The notes: generated by a model from the letters alone, not told the origin. Positions 33,416 to 46,727 are shown, numbered from the stretch's first letter. The stretch is DNA of 64,000 nt from Anadara kagoshimensis (GCA_021292105.1 CM037871.1:23246057-23310056), one strand, 5' to 3'. Made by a program: numbers and translations.

Positions 33416-35720
33416 GAGCTAATGGTGACATTATAAAACTCATCAGGTAGACTGGATTGTACTCTTATTCCATCTTCACATCCATTGCAACTGAATCCAC
33501 CACTTTGACACATTTGAAGCAATTTTGCGAGCAATTGCCTGATTACCTGTTTTTATTTAGAGGGAGTTTGAATAAGCAATACATTTTGGCCTATAAACAT
33601 TGAGGATTGAACTCTTTGAATCATGGTCCGTATCACACTCAGAATATATTCATTCCAATCGATCAGAGACGTAACAATCTACCCACTAAAAGGACAAGGC
33701 TAGAGAGTCATGCCTTTAAAGGCTCATTTTTCTCCAAACTGGTTAACCAAGACAGCATCCTAATAATTAATATGGTGCCGACATGCACGATCCTCGACAG
33801 GACACGCATGTGTTTATAGCAGACACTGAGAAAGTTTACCACATTGTACATGTCCAGCTTTCAATAAAATTATTTGTTGGGTTTGTTAATCAGGATACAA
33901 ATAGTTTTAGTGGTAGACAGTGCAGAATTTATATGTGAAACATCAGTTTCAGGTCTAGATGTCGAGATGTTGCTTAATGGTAACTTAAGTAAGTTGAGAC
34001 ACCAAAAGTAAGCCAAATCTTCACTGTGCACTACCTTTTCACTTATACCACATGGATGAACATGGAAGTCTGAATTCATAACGTGTGTCTCATAGCAGCC
34101 ATTTGGAGTGGAAATAGTTAATCAAAGAAAAACTATCATAAAACCAAAAAAATGAGTTCCACTGTTCAACTCCAACTAAACAATTTGTGGAAAGTTGTGC
34201 ATTATCAGGAACAGATTTTGCTGTAGATTCCCGAAACCATAATACTTCATTACATGACGTAATGTATCAATGTTTATGTAAAAATCGAATCAATTCACTG
34301 CTGCCAAAGATTATGTTTTTAATTTCTTATTAGAAGGAGTTGTTCGAGCCTCATTTATGACCTTTTAATCAAAACGTATCAAGATGCATGGTTAAGTTAT
34401 AAAGCATTGAATGTGATATGCTGAGTTACATCAAATTATAAAAAACCTTGTCTGGTCAAAATTGTAAAATATACCTTCAAGATGTCCCAAATGTTAAAAA
34501 CAACAACGGAAATGAGTTCCTCATCCCTAAAAACATATAAAACGGTATATTGCAAGCTATATATTGTAGAACCATTCTAACAAAAGATAGATTTTCAATA
34601 TGGTGTCAGGCAGCCATCTTGGATATATGCAAATTATTCAATTTGCCCAATGTTGCCTCCAGGGCAAATAACCTAATTTTACTCTAGGGACCCTATACAA
34701 TACAAAACAGCAAAAAAACTTCATAGGAAAAAACATTTCTAGGTTCAAGTATTGAGTTAACAAGTTAATATATGTTGTTAAATAATAATTACTTTCTGTG
34801 TTTATATGACACATTTTGTTATACAATACACCCAGTTCTGTTTAGATCATTAAATTTGTTGAAACCTTACCGATGCTAATAATTGAACATTTGAGGGACT
34901 TTTTTCATTTTGCACCCAAGTCAAGATTGCTTCACATAAATTGAGCTGTAACAATCTATTTGTATATGTTTTTTTTATATTTAAATGGTTGTAGTGTGCA
35001 AAAGATAAGAATGAATTGTTGAATATGCTTAATTCACAAGATTATTTCACTTATATCAACATGTAACCAGTTATTTGTATAAATGATGACATTTAAATGG
35101 TTTGCAATAAGTTACATTGTGATTGATTTATTTAATGTGACTTCATTTAGATCTGAGTTTACAACCAATTCAAAAATACTTCACATAAAAAAATATACGT
35201 GGTAAAAGAATTTACATCTAAGTCAACTTAGTCAAGATTATTTCACTGGGCTATAGATTTAATATTCAATATCAGTTATTATTGTCATTCTAGCTTAACA
35301 TTTATGAAGAAGTTAAGAATTAAAATTATAAGAACAAAGACACTAAAGAGTGTAACCTTTATATTGTTATCTAGAATTTTGTGGTTGTAGATGCTTTACT
35401 ATGTTTTCAAAATTTATGGAGAAGCTAATTTAATTATTAAGATTTAATAAAAATCAAAGACATCAGAGTGTAATTTTTTTTATTTTTGTTATACAATACA
35501 CCCAGTTCTGTTTGCATTAAGATGATGCAAAAATGGCGACCAATTTAGAATTTGCAATGGCCATCGTAATTTTCCTAAATTACAACATATTTACATCATT
35601 TATACAAAGTTTCATGCTTGTATCCGAATTTACAAGATTTTTTTGCTTAACTGCTCCACTATCATGAATTGGTCGGTTCATGAAAGTTTGCTTAAATTTC
35701 AAACCCCTTGTTCTATTATA
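33416..35720. other. AT-rich region, no gene identified
   Basis: Several small frames (33607-33819 plus, 33870-34079 minus, 34638-34826 minus) show no family. A 30 bp direct repeat, GTTATACAATACACCCAGTTCTGTTT and neighbours, occurs at about 34812-34841 and 35488-35516, about 680 bp apart. Part of this may be the decayed left portion of the Polinton segment that follows. Confidence 0.45.
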
Positions 35721-35727
35721 CTTGCTG

Positions 35728-36295
35728 CTCCATCGCACAGTGGAAAAAAACATTTCAGTTTAAAAAAATGCTTGAAAATGCTAATGGAGTATTCCAAAAA
35801 CTCCGAAATCAATTAAGTATTTTTTATATTGTTTGGCAGTGAAATGGAAAATTCTGTAGCTCATATAACTTTCAAACACGGATTACCTGAAGAAGATGAT
35901 ATTAATATTGAATGAGGAATATGATCACATTATTTATGTCATAGTCTTAATGGAGCAAGCCTCAGAATCTAAATTTATTCAGAAGCCCTTTGTGTTGGAA
36001 GTCACCGTTATTTATTTGATGCAAAATATTTTTCAGAAGGGTAGTATCCAGAACTATAAGTTTAAATTGTCAGTATTTTATTTTATTTGAAAATCGACTT
36101 GATCAGCAACAAGTTCAGTGGTTGGCTAGGCAATTATTTCCTCTTAGCACAACTTATTTATTGAATGCTTTTCATAAGGCGACAAAGTCTAAATATGATT
36201 TTCTATTAATCGATTTATCAATTCAGTCAAACAGAGAATATCAATTAAGATCGCATATTTTACCATAAGATGACGTAATTGTATATATTCCAAAG
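35728..36295 (+). pseudogene. Polinton/Maverick packaging ATPase remnant
   Basis: In broken frames, the blocks of the FtsK/A32-like packaging ATPase appear in order. A Walker-A-like SHSGKKTF lies near 35735, a hydrophobic strand with an acidic Walker-B-type neighbourhood near 35930, VIYLMQNIFQKG near 36010-36045, and a C-terminal block including LLIDLSIQSNREYQLRSHIL near 36205-36265. In intact Polintons this enzyme drives genome packaging into virus-like capsids. Stop codons near 35917 and 36089 and frame changes make this copy dead. The 64-codon frame at 35896-36090 is its central piece. Confidence 0.65.
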
Positions 36296-36339
36296 AAATA
36301 AAGTTATCATTTTCAAATCGTAATTTTTTAAAGTATATG

Positions 36340-37440
36340 ATATCATCAACAGCACAACAATGTGACATTCTTTTAAGAGCCCCACCGCTGAATTTATTGG
36401 TTAAGAATATTTACAACATCTTACATGGTAATTGGTATATATCAACAATCAAAATAGTAAGGATCATTCAAGCGGACAACCGTTTACAATTATAACACCT
36501 GAAACATTTTATGCTCGAATGAAAAAAATGAATGCATCAAATTAGAACACAACAAAAATTTAAAACGTCATGCGATCAAACACACAAACATTACCATGTC
36601 AAACATAATGGAGGAGAAGATACCAAAAGTACAGAAAAGACATTCACTAAGTCTACTTTATATCACAGGAACAAGGAAATGTTTTTATGCCAATAACATA
36701 TACATTTGTCGGTTCTCCTGTATGTTGAAATCAGATTTGGAAATCAAAAGTCTTTTAAGTCAATCTTTAGAAAACAAAGTGAGGAATCGAATCAAAACCG
36801 AAGTGATATGCATCCATATTTCTTAAAAGACATAGCAACCATTGTAATGATACAATTAAATAACAAAACAAAAAAATAATGTTCTAAATGTGATGAGTGT
36901 TTTGAAAATAATGTTGATTTACATAATCATATAAATTTAAAGCACTCTGTACAACAAACGGGAGGTGGTGGTCAAGATTTACACCGCTCAACAAGATAAA
37001 GAACCCTTGGGAAATATAGCAAAGATGTTACATAAGAAGATGACAAGTATGATATGCATTTTAACATTTTTACAAACTGTAAAGACGAAATACACTCACA
37101 TTTACATGACAGATGTATAAAGATGATGCATATTAAATGGTTTATATACGTTCATGTACAGATGATTCGACAAAAAGCATGATATTGCAAGACAACATTT
37201 TCACAGAAGTGTAGAAGTCTTGCTTTCGAGTAACGATTCAAATATAGAACCTGATTTTAAACAAGTCATTTTATCAAATCTTCATCCAGTGCAAGTCCAT
37301 CCTGAAAGAGTTAAACATTATAGACAATACGAATTCAGTATAATTATGAATGGTATACATTTTCCTGTCAATCCTTCAAATGTACCAAAATTTGAAAAGC
37401 TTAATATTTTTTCAGTGCATGTATTTGGGAAATGAGGATG
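36340..37440 (+). pseudogene. Polinton-associated ORF remnants (zinc finger and unknown)
   Basis: Downstream of the ATPase relic are an AQQCDILLRAPPLNLLVKNI block (near 36350-36410), typical of a small Polinton ORF, then a C2H2-like CSKCDECFENNVDLHNHI block (near 36880-36935). The 71-codon frame at 37220-37435 resembles the N-terminal part of proteins lying before the family-B DNA polymerase in mollusc Polintons. All are interrupted by stops. The polymerase core itself is not present; a LINE takes over at about 37450. Assignment of the last two pieces is from memory and weaker than the ATPase. Confidence 0.45.
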
Positions 37441-37649
37441 TATCCCATTCCATGTATCCCATGTAACGTGAAAGGTAAAAAAACGTGAGATGGATCTATT
37501 ATTATTATGATGTGTCACACTGATGTTTGATAAAAAATTTAAACAGCAAAAGCTGGTAAGAGCATATAAATTTTGCAGATACTGAATACAAGGATTCACA
37601 ACTGAAATCGTATTACAAAAGCATTAAGAGTATTGTTCTCGATTTGATA

Positions 37650-39110
37650 CACATGTTACACATAATAAAAAAAGGTAATTATTATATTTTAAAATTCACT
37701 GACTATGTTGAATGGGACTTTTTGTTTAAAACTTAAAATTTAATTTTGGTGAATCTTTTATCAAGTGGATTAAAATGTTTTACAGTTTAGAATTAAAAAT
37801 AATGGATGGGTTTCAAGAAAATGTAAAACGGGTATAGGTATAAAACATGGTTGTCCTGTATCAGCATAACTATTTTTATTTGTTGTAAAAATTTTGTCCC
37901 TTAAATTGAAGCAATGCAATAATATAGAAGGGTTTTCTCTCCCAAATATTACAATAGATATTAAAATTTTACAGCACGCTGACGATTGCACATTACCTTT
38001 GAAAAATGTCAAATCGTTAAACTTCTATGAAATTAATTAAGAAATTTTGTGGTGTTTCGGGTATTAATTTAAATGTCAATAAAATAGAGGGTATTTTATT
38101 AGGCTCATTGAAAAATAGCTATAACATTATTTGGTATTAAATTTACGAATGATCCGGTGCGAGTTGCTTGGAATATATATTGGTCATAATAGTAATGAAA
38201 AAATTAGCTGTGTAAAATAACAGAAATGGAAAAGATCCTCGACTCGTGGAGAAAACGAAAACTGACCCTTTTTGGAAAATGTCAAATTATAAACACACTA
38301 GCTCTATCAAAAAATTTATACACCGCTTCAATTTTAAATGTTCCCAACAACGACATTGTCAAACAAATAAACAGAATTATATTTGGATTTCTTTGGAAAA
38401 AACGGGATAGAATAAAGCGTCAGACACTTATAGGGAAAGTTGATCAAGGGGGTATCATGGACATTGAATCCAGATTTAAAGCACTGAAAGCTGCTTGGGT
38501 AAACAGAATAGTTGAAATGAGTAATAGCTGGAAATTGGTGTTGCAATCAATTTTAAATAAACGAAATATCGATATTTTTTTATGTTTTATCAATTGTCCG
38601 AAACAAACACATCTAACTTCAGTGTTTTAGATGGGTTTTCAAACTTTTATTAACACGTTTTTGTGTCTTTCAACGAAACAAAGGTAAAATCAATATTAGA
38701 ATTATTTTCAAATACAGAATTTTTAGCGTTAACTAATTATGGCACAACAATTTTTTTGTTGAAAAAGGTAAAACATTGTATTTTACAAATTGGGTTAACA
38801 GTAATATATTGTATGTAAAAGATTTATTTGATAACGATGGTAAGTTCAAACATATAGAACAAATCAAGGTAAAAAATAATTGGCTTTGCCTTATACTTAA
38901 AACTATTTTTAGAAAATATACAGATTCTTTTGATTTTAGAAATTGTCCATCAGTAACTTTTAGTAAGAATCGAAAATTTTTATTTGCAAATAGCTTTTTT
39001 AATATTGTTGATGGTAAGAATTCTACACCTGCCTTGTCGAAAAGAAATTCAAAGAACCCTATATGCAAAAAGCATGATCAAATTTGTTTCAAAAAGGAAT
39101 AAAATTATGT
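37650..39110 (+). pseudogene. L1/Tx1-like LINE ORF2 remnant
   Basis: Blocks in order: VEWDFLF (RT motif A region, near 37705), FGESFIKWIKMFYS, ILQHADDCTLPLKN (the catalytic ADD motif, near 37970-38010), INLNVNKIEGILLG, then the open piece 38226-38630 with MEKILDSWRKRKLTLFGKCQ and RDRIKRQTLIGK and GGIMDIESRFKALKAAWVNR, and finally 38776-39102 with YFTNWVNSNILYVKDLFD. This is the C-terminal half of a LINE ORF2 with several stops and frameshifts. It ends near GGAATAAAATT. It appears to have landed in the decayed Polinton. Confidence 0.82.
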
Positions 39111-39140
39111 TCCTTTTAAAAATGCGTGATATTTATATAT

Positions 39141-39380
39141 TTAAAGGCCACTAATAATCCAAAATACAGAAATACAAAAGTCATAAAAAGGTGCACGGTC
39201 ACACAATACTGTTCTATTTGAATTGAGGTGAATATTGTTTGGTTTGAACAATGCTGAACTATTTACAGCCGAATATGCCTCAAAATAATCAACTAATATA
39301 GAAACTTGGCTTTTATAATCTGACCTTGGATCGTTGGTAGCCACGCTTAGAATAAGAACTAACACGCCTGGTACACGCAT
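39141..39380 (-). CDS. Possible small secreted protein, 79 residues (speculative)
   Basis: A true ATG frame starting MRVPGVLVLILSVAT, a plausible but short signal peptide, followed by a polar region with NSSA and NRT glycosylation-type sites and two Cys, ending in a hydrophobic CISVFWIISGL. A TTATAAAA word lies just upstream on the minus strand. No family is recognised, and nothing else supports expression. It could equally be a chance frame beside the LINE end, or the first exon of a longer gene. Confidence 0.18.
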   Translation of the reverse strand: MRVPGVLVLILSVATNDPRSDYKSQVSILVDYFEAYSAVNSSALFKPNNIHLNSNRTVLCDRAPFYDFCISVFWIISGL

Positions 39381-39419
39381 TTTTATAAGGAAAAAAGAAT
39401 CGTAGAAAACCTCAATTGT

Positions 39420-40195
39420 CGAGTTTTAAAAAAAACCTCGTATTTCTTTAACAAACTCTGGCCCTTATGCACTGCTCTATGGCGTTGATTTTTCATTTTT
39501 TAAATTAATTCGTTACACAAGGTGAACATCATTTTTCCCCAACACGTGTATTTTTGCACAATTTCCATAAAAATGCAACAAATATTTTAAAAATTCTTAA
39601 TTATCAATGCCTGCTTTATTCATATTTATAAATCGGTAATGTCATAATTGTACCCCTGTTTCACGTTTTTCAACCAAATGGGTTTCATTTGGATGACCCT
39701 TAAATCCAACCCTGGCTGTCTGCGAATACAGAAAAGTCCACCAATGAAATCGCATGATTTCAATGACAAGGTCAAAGTTCAATGCATTTTTTTTATCCAA
39801 TCAGCGATCGGCATCTTGAGATCCCTGCCCTAAAAGCCATTTTGATCAAACAGTGAAACACGACACCAATGTACATATTATGCGATACACTGAGTGGGTT
39901 GCAAAAGACTAAAGGATGCACTTATAATGGCAACGTTAGTTCTCCGATCAACGGCGGAAATTTTTATATGCTGGAGTACCAGGCTGGTTATCCCGCCATA
40001 ATTTGGAATTGGAGTCGTTGACAACATTGAAAGACCGATGTCAGGTGAGGATTGTTAGATGTGAAAACATAGTAAACAAGACAATTGATTATTCTGAATA
40101 ATTAGTTAATTAGAATTCGAAATCTGCGACAAACTCGTAGGGGATCAAAGAATTTAAAAATGGGGGGGGGGGGTCAAGAATATTAATGTGTAACA
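39420..40195. other. No gene seen
   Basis: Mixed sequence without recognised domains; a short poly-G run lies at 40162-40172. Confidence 0.45.
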
Positions 40196-40199
40196 CGGT

Positions 40200-40380
40200 A
40201 CCAAGTGGGGAATTCCCAAATTCCCTCTGATGGACAGTATATGGCTACCACATAATTTGCCAGTCCATCACTTCTGAGGACCACACTGGCCACCAAACTG
40301 TTACAGGAAGGAGAAAAAATGCAGGATCAGACCGGGATCGAACTAGAGACTTCCCTCCCACGGCTGTTAGAACCCTTCTT
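40200..40380 (-). mobile_element. Possible SINE remnant
   Basis: Minus strand reads CTAACAGCCGTGGGAGGGAA, then CTCTAGTTCGATCCCGGTCT, a good B-box followed by a GATCCTGCATTTTTTCTCC stretch. The A-box is not clear. The 98-codon minus frame at 40327-40623 begins at a non-ATG codon and is not supported. Confidence 0.4.
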
Positions 40381-40992
40381 CGTCCCATTAAAAAAAGTTA
40401 TCGATATCAAGCATGCGTAGTGTAGCGAAATATACATCGCTGGCGACCGATGTCCGCCATATTTGTTTACCGCTTCAGAGAGGGATGGTCTCAGTAGTGC
40501 AAAAATATTAGAAAACTCATCGGAAGAATTTAGGTGTTTTAAATAAATTTCAAATCTTGGGTTAATTATCTTCCGACCATCAAAATGCTTTTTTTTGATT
40601 TTTGCAGAGAAAATTGTGTCCAAAGTTGCGATTTCTCAGAAAAACTTTAAAAATGTCGATTTATGACTGGTACTACATCACATTATGCCGAATAATTACA
40701 TTATTTTGAGGCCAAAATTAGAAAAACGCGTTCTGATGGTCGTTAGAATAGTATCTAAGCTCGATATTTCATACGAGATCTTGAAAGAAAACACTGCCTT
40801 TGACACTCAATAGGGGAACATGCCTTGGCAGTTTGCCAAAATCGCGTTGAGACGATCTTTTCTGTGATGGTGCATGTAGCTTTGTACAAAACCATATTTG
40901 TTGCTCGTCATTATTTAAAAAGAAATATCGCAGAACGTAAACAGCATACCATTTGATTTTTTACTTTATGTTATCCGTTTGGTTACCTTTTT

Positions 40993-42411
40993 AGCTCACC
41001 TGGCCTAAAGACCATGTGAGCTTTTGCCATCACTCGGCGTCCGTCGTCCGTCAGTCCGTCCGTCAGTAAACTTTTCACATTTTGGCTATGTCCTCTGAAC
41101 CCCTGAACCAATTTTAACCAAACTTTACAGGAACGATGTATAGAAGGTCCTTTACATAGATTGCCAAATTTTTTCTGATCTGCCAAAAACATGGATTGGC
41201 TGCCAGCGCAGAAGATAGTTTAACATTGGACCCTATGGGAAAAACCCTTTTTTGGCTATCTCCTCAGAAATGACTGAAGCAAATTTAACCAAACTTTACA
41301 GAAATGATGTATAGAAGGTCCTTTACTTAGATTGCCAAAATTTTTCTGATCCGCCAAAAAACATGGCCGCAAGCGCAGAAGATAGTTTAACATTGGACCC
41401 TATGGGAAAAGCATATATATGCTATCTCCTCTGAAGCTAGTGAGCAAATTGAACCAAACTTTACAGGAATGATGTATAGAAGGTCCTTTACATAGATTGC
41501 TAAAATTTTTCTGATTGGCCAAAAAACATGGCTGCCAGTGCAAAAGACAGTTTAACATTGGACCCTATGGGAATAGCATATATATGTTATCTCCTGTGAA
41601 GCTAATGAAGCAAATTGAACCAAACTTTACAGGAATGATGTATAGAAGGTCCTTTACATAGATTGCCAAAATTTTTCTGATCTGCCAAAAAACATGGCTG
41701 CCAGAGCAGAAGATAGTTTAACATTGGACCCTATGGAAAAAACGAATTTTTGGCTATCTCCTCAGAAATGACTGAAGCGAATTTAACCAAACTTTACAGG
41801 AATGATGTATAGATGGTCCTTTACTTAGATTGCCAAAATTTTTCTGATCCGCCAAAAAACATGGCTGCCAGCGGAGAACATTGTTTCACATTGTACCCTA
41901 TGGGAAAACCATATATTTGCTATTTCCTTTGAAGCTACTAAAGCAAATTGAATCAAACTTTACAGGAATGATGTATGGATGGTTCTTTACTTAGATTGCC
42001 GAAATTTTCAGATCCGCCTAAAACATGGCCGTAATACAGAACATAGTTTAACATTGGACCCTATGGAAAAAGCATATATTTGCTATTTCCTCTGAAGCTA
42101 CTGAAGCAAATTGAACCAAACTTTATAGGAATGATGTATGAAAGGTCCTTTACTTAGATTGTGGACATTTGTTTGATCCGCCAAAAAAGATGGCTGCCAG
42201 CACATAACACAATTTAACCCCATGGGAATAGCATATATTTGCTATCTCCTCTAAAGCTACTGAAGCAAATTGAACCAAACTTTATGGGAATGATGTATGG
42301 AAGGTCCTTTACTTAGATTGACAAATTTTGATCGAATGAAATACATATTTGCTTTAAAAGCATTTTAGTCAGGTGAGCGATACAGGCTCAGCCACACTGA
42401 GCCTCTGGTTT
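40993..42411. mobile_element. Minisatellite-cored element, about 165 bp unit
   Basis: Left end TTAGCTCACCTGGCCTAAAG with a short hairpin (CATGTGAGC) and a GTCCGTCGTCCGTC stretch. The core is about eight head-to-tail units of 160-169 bp containing CAAACTTTACAGGAATGATG, GAAGGTCCTTTACTTAGATT and AACATGGCTGCCAGCGCAGA. The right end is GTCAGGTGAGCGATACAGG then GAGCCTCTGG. No coding. It resembles bivalve pearl/HINE-type elements (non-autonomous, possibly Helitron-related) with tandem cores; that is inference. Confidence 0.75.
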
Positions 42412-42599
42412 GCTATACCACAAGGGGGTACCTCACCGTACCTGTCGTGATAACTTTCGAAAATGGCACTGTCAGAGCAAACTCATATTGTTCTGAGTGG
42501 CCAAGTCCATGAAAACTTGTATTTTTTGCTACGATTTTCTGACCTAAGTAGACATTTTTTTTCTCGAAATTTTGCATTCAGTAAAACCGAATATTACAC

Positions 42600-43200
42600 C
42601 TAAACAGTATAAATTTATTATAATTTATAATTAATATTATTATTATTATTATTATTATTATTTTATTATCTATCGAAACATGTTATTTTCATTGTTTACC
42701 TACTTAAACAATTTTAATAATAGCAGAAACATCATTATAATAATAATTAGTAATAATAATAATTATTATTATGTAGCATTTCAGTGGAAAATTAATTAGC
42801 TTTTGATTTGAGAGTGATATAATGATAATAAATAATAGCGTAATTATTATGATTCCATGTAATTATAAATAGCATTAAAATTAAATAATAATTTTTCACA
42901 TGAGAGAAAATTTAGCTGATTTGAATCTTCCCATTCAAGTAAATTTCATTTCTTTCTTATGTTATTTTTAATTTTTTTGGAGATTTAAAAAATTATAATG
43001 TCTTACCATCAAAATCAATATTTAAAAAAAATCTGCATTTAATAAAAATGATTGTGGGAAACATAAACAAACATGTGTAATATGCAGTATTTTTCTATCA
43101 TTTACAAATTTTGATTTTTTATAAAGTAAATTAATAAAACATAATTTTTAAAAATATAGTAATCATTCCAATATGGAATGGGGAAAATGTAATTCATGCC
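42600..43200. other. Extremely AT-rich stretch with TTA/TAA microsatellites
   Basis: TTA runs at 42636-42664 and TAA/TTA tracts near 42735-42775; no gene. Confidence 0.7.
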
Positions 43201-43203
43201 ACA

Positions 43204-43325
43204 GTCAAAATTCTTTAACTGATAACTGGTCTTTCAGCTCTTTGACAGTTGAGAAAACCAGAGTGCCTGGAGAAAACCACCAAATTTTATGAGCGAACTC
43301 ACAAAGGGAAAAATTATACCATATC
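43204..43325 (-). mobile_element. SINE body remnant (type 3)
   Basis: GAGAAAACCACCAAATTT and GAGCGAACTCACAAAG match the body of the SINE at 7815-8040 (GAGAAAACCACCGACCTT, AGTGAACTGACAAAC). Head and tail are not recognisable. Confidence 0.45.
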
Positions 43326-43487
43326 ATCACCATAAAAATTTGGTTAATATATCTACAAAGTGAAACAAAATCATTAAACACTTCAACATGTTCCAGGAAT
43401 TTTAAACTGATCAAAATTAAACAGGTACAAGCTGCAGATCAGACATATTCATGTCAAATCATGTGTTATATACCATTTTCTTTTAAA

Positions 43488-43560
43488 TTTTTATCATTCA
43501 ATAACTAAAAAATGGGTTAATGACAATTTACCATTTTTTAAAAATTATTGAATGATAACA
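43488..43560. repeat. Hairpin / small inverted repeat
   Basis: TTATCATTCAATAACTAAAA..ATGG is mirrored by CCATTTTTTAAAAATTATTG..AATGATAA with about 14 bases between, arms of about 25 bases. It abuts the left end of the next minisatellite-cored element. Confidence 0.8.
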
Positions 43561-43562
43561 TT

Positions 43563-44087
43563 TTTAGCTCACCTGAGCCGAAAGGCTCAGATGAGCTATT
43601 GCTATCTATCACCGTCCGTCGTTCGTCGTCCGTAAACTTTACATTTTAATCTTCTCCTCCAAAACTACTGAGCCAAATTTGATGAAACTTGGTGATTATT
43701 ATGCCTGGGTAACAGGCTTTCAAAATTGTGTTCGGGTTTTGACCACGCCCAACAATATGGCTGCCGTTACTATAAATAGCCAAAAAACAAAAACATCTTC
43801 TTCTCTGAAACCAAAAAGTGTAGGCAAATTTTGATTAGATTTTTGGATTCAAGATACCTAGATACATTAAAATTGTGTTTTTCATGAAAATTGGACGAAA
43901 AATAGGTTACGTGTTTTTTGCGTAAAATTATGTAATTTTTAAGATGAGACATTTATTGTTATAACTTCATAATGGCTGAAGATAATTGTATGAAGTTTTC
44001 ACTGTTGATCTTGTCTTGCGATTTTCTTCCAATTGATGTCAAGGTCAAAGGTCAAGGTCATGTCCCAGTTTTTGACTTTTGATAAAC
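43563..44087. mobile_element. TTAGCTCACCTG element, left part
   Basis: Left end TTTTAGCTCACCTGAGCC then GAAAGGCTCAGATGAGC (hairpin) and GTCCGTCGTTCGTCGTCCG. The body contains CTCCAAAACTACTGAGCC and ends at the stretch with AAGGTCAAAGGTCAAGGTCA (44041-44060), where the 146 bp array element begins. It is continued at 46728-47271. Confidence 0.7.
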
Positions 44088-46727
44088 AAGAGGCCCATGG
44101 GCCTGATACGCTCACCTGATAACTAATGGCTAGCTGATAGATTTAAAGAAAACATAAATACTAAACCCCAATGACTTTTTTCTTTACATCATGATAACTA
44201 TTGTATCAATACCTACAACATTCTAATATACATGCCTATACAAAAAGTTAATAGTTTCAAGATAATTAACCATTTCAGTATTGTTTCACATCTGTGACCT
44301 TTGAACCCATGACTGTTTTCTATACAACAAAATGATCGTTGTATCGATACCTACAACATTCTAATATACATGCCTATACAAAAAGTTTATAGTTTTCGAG
44401 ATAATTAACCATTTCGGTATTGCTTCACATATGTGACCTTGACCTTTAAACCAATAACCTTTTTCTATACATCAAAATGATCGTTGTATCAATACCTACA
44501 ACATTCTAATATACATGCCTATACAAAAAGTTTATAGCTTTCGAGATAATTAACCATTTCGGTATTGTTTTGTATCTATGACCTTGACCTTTCAACCCAT
44601 GACCTTTTTCTATACATCAAAATGATTGTTGTGTCAATACCTACAACATTCTAATATACAAGCCTATGCAAAAAGTTTATAGTTTTCGAGATAATTAACC
44701 ATTTCGGCATTGTTTCATATCTGTGACCTTGACCTTCGAGCCCATGACCTTTTCTATAACTAAAATGATCGTTGTATCGATACCTACAACATTCTAATAT
44801 ACATGCCTATACAAAAAGTCTATAGTTTTCGAGATAATTAACCATTTCGATATTGTTTTGCATCTGTGACCTTGACCTTTGAAACCATGACCTTTTTCTA
44901 TACATCAAAATGATCGTTGTATCAATACCTACAACATTCTAATATACATGCCTATACAAAAAGTTTATAGTTTTCGAGATAATTTACCATTTCAGTATTG
45001 TTTCGCATCTGTGACCTTGACCTTTGAACCCATGTCTTTTTTCTATACATCAAAATAATCGTTGTATCAATACCTACAACATTCTAATATACATGCCTAT
45101 ACAAAAAGTTTATAGTTTTCGAGATAATTAATCATTTCGGTATTGATTCACATCTGTGACCTTGACCTTTGAACCCATGACCTTTTTCTATACATCAAAA
45201 TGATCGTTGTATCAATACCTACAACATTTTAATATACATGCCTATACAAAAAGTTTATAGATTTCAAGATAATTAACCATTTCAATATTGTTTCACATTT
45301 GTGACCTTGACCTTTGAACCCATGACCTTTTTCTATACATCAAAATGATCGATGTATCAATACCTACAACATTCTAATATATATGCGTATACAAAAAGTT
45401 TATAGTTTTCGAGATAATTAACCATTTCGGTATTGATTCGCATCTGTGACCTTGACCTTTGAACCCATGACCTTTCTCTATACATCAAAATAATCGTTGT
45501 ATCAATACCTACAACATTCTAATATTCATGCCTATACAAAAAGTTTATAGTTTTCGAGATAATTAACCATTTCAGTAATGTTTCACATTTGTGACCTTGA
45601 CCTTTGAACCCATGACCTTTTTCTATACATCAAAATGATCGTTGTATCAATACCTACAACATTCTAATATACATGTCTATACAAAAAGTTTATAGTTTTC
45701 GAGATAATTTACCATTTCAGTATTGTTTCGCATCTGTGACCTTGACCTTTGAACCCATGTCCTTTTTCTATACATCAAAATAATCGTTGTATCAATACCT
45801 ACAACATTCTAATATACATGCCTATACAAAAAGTTTATAGTTTTCGAGATAATTAACCATTTCGGTATTATTTCACATCTGTGACCTTGACCTTTGAACC
45901 CATGTCTTTTTTCTATACATCAAAATAATCGTTGTATCAATACCTACAACATTCTAATATACATGACTATACAAAAAGTTTATAGTTTTCGATATAATTA
46001 ACCATTTCGGTATTGTTTCGCATCTGTGACCTTGACCTTTGAACCCACGACCTTTTTCTATACATCAAAATGATCGTTGTATAAATACCTACAACATTCT
46101 AATATACATGCCTATACAAAAAGTTTATAGATTTCAAGATAATTAACCATTTCAGTATTATTTCATATCTGTGACCTTGACCTTTGAACCCATGACCTTT
46201 TTCTATACATCAAAATGATCGTTGTATCAATACCTACAACATTCTAATATACATGCCTATACAAAAAGTTTATAGATTTCAAGATAATTAACCATTTCAG
46301 TATTGTTTCACATCTGTGACCTTAACCTTTGAAGCCATGACCTTTTTCTATACATCAAAATGATCGTTGTATCAATACCTACAACATTCTAATATATATG
46401 TATACAAAAAGTTTATAGTTTTCGAGATAATTAACCATTTCGGTATTGATTCGCATCTGTGACCTTGACCTTTGAACCCATGACCCTTTTCTATACATCA
46501 AAATGATCGTTGTAGCAATACCTACAACATTCTAATATACATGCCTATACAAAATGTTTATAGTTTTCGAGATAATTAACCATTTCGGTATTGTTTCGCA
46601 TCTGTGACCTTGACCTTTGAACCCATGACCTTTTTCTATACATCAAAATGATCGTTGTATCGTTACCTACAACATTCTAATATACATTCTTATACAAAAA
46701 GTTTATAGTTTTCGAGATAATAATATT
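44088..46727. repeat. 146 bp tandem array, forward orientation
   Basis: Begins AAACAAGAGGCCCATGGGCC followed by TGATACGCTCACCTGAT. About 17-18 units contain TTCTATACATCAAAATGATC, TACCTACAACATTCTAATAT, ACAAAAAGTTTATAGTTTTC and GTGACCTTGACCTTTGAACC. Units are highly alike. There is no open frame, because each unit contains stops. It lies inside the TTAGCTCACCTG element. Confidence 0.92.

Noticed and set aside
40327-40623. 98-codon minus-strand frame as a gene
   Set aside because: It begins at a non-ATG codon, overlaps a SINE-like B-box region, and has no recognisable domain.
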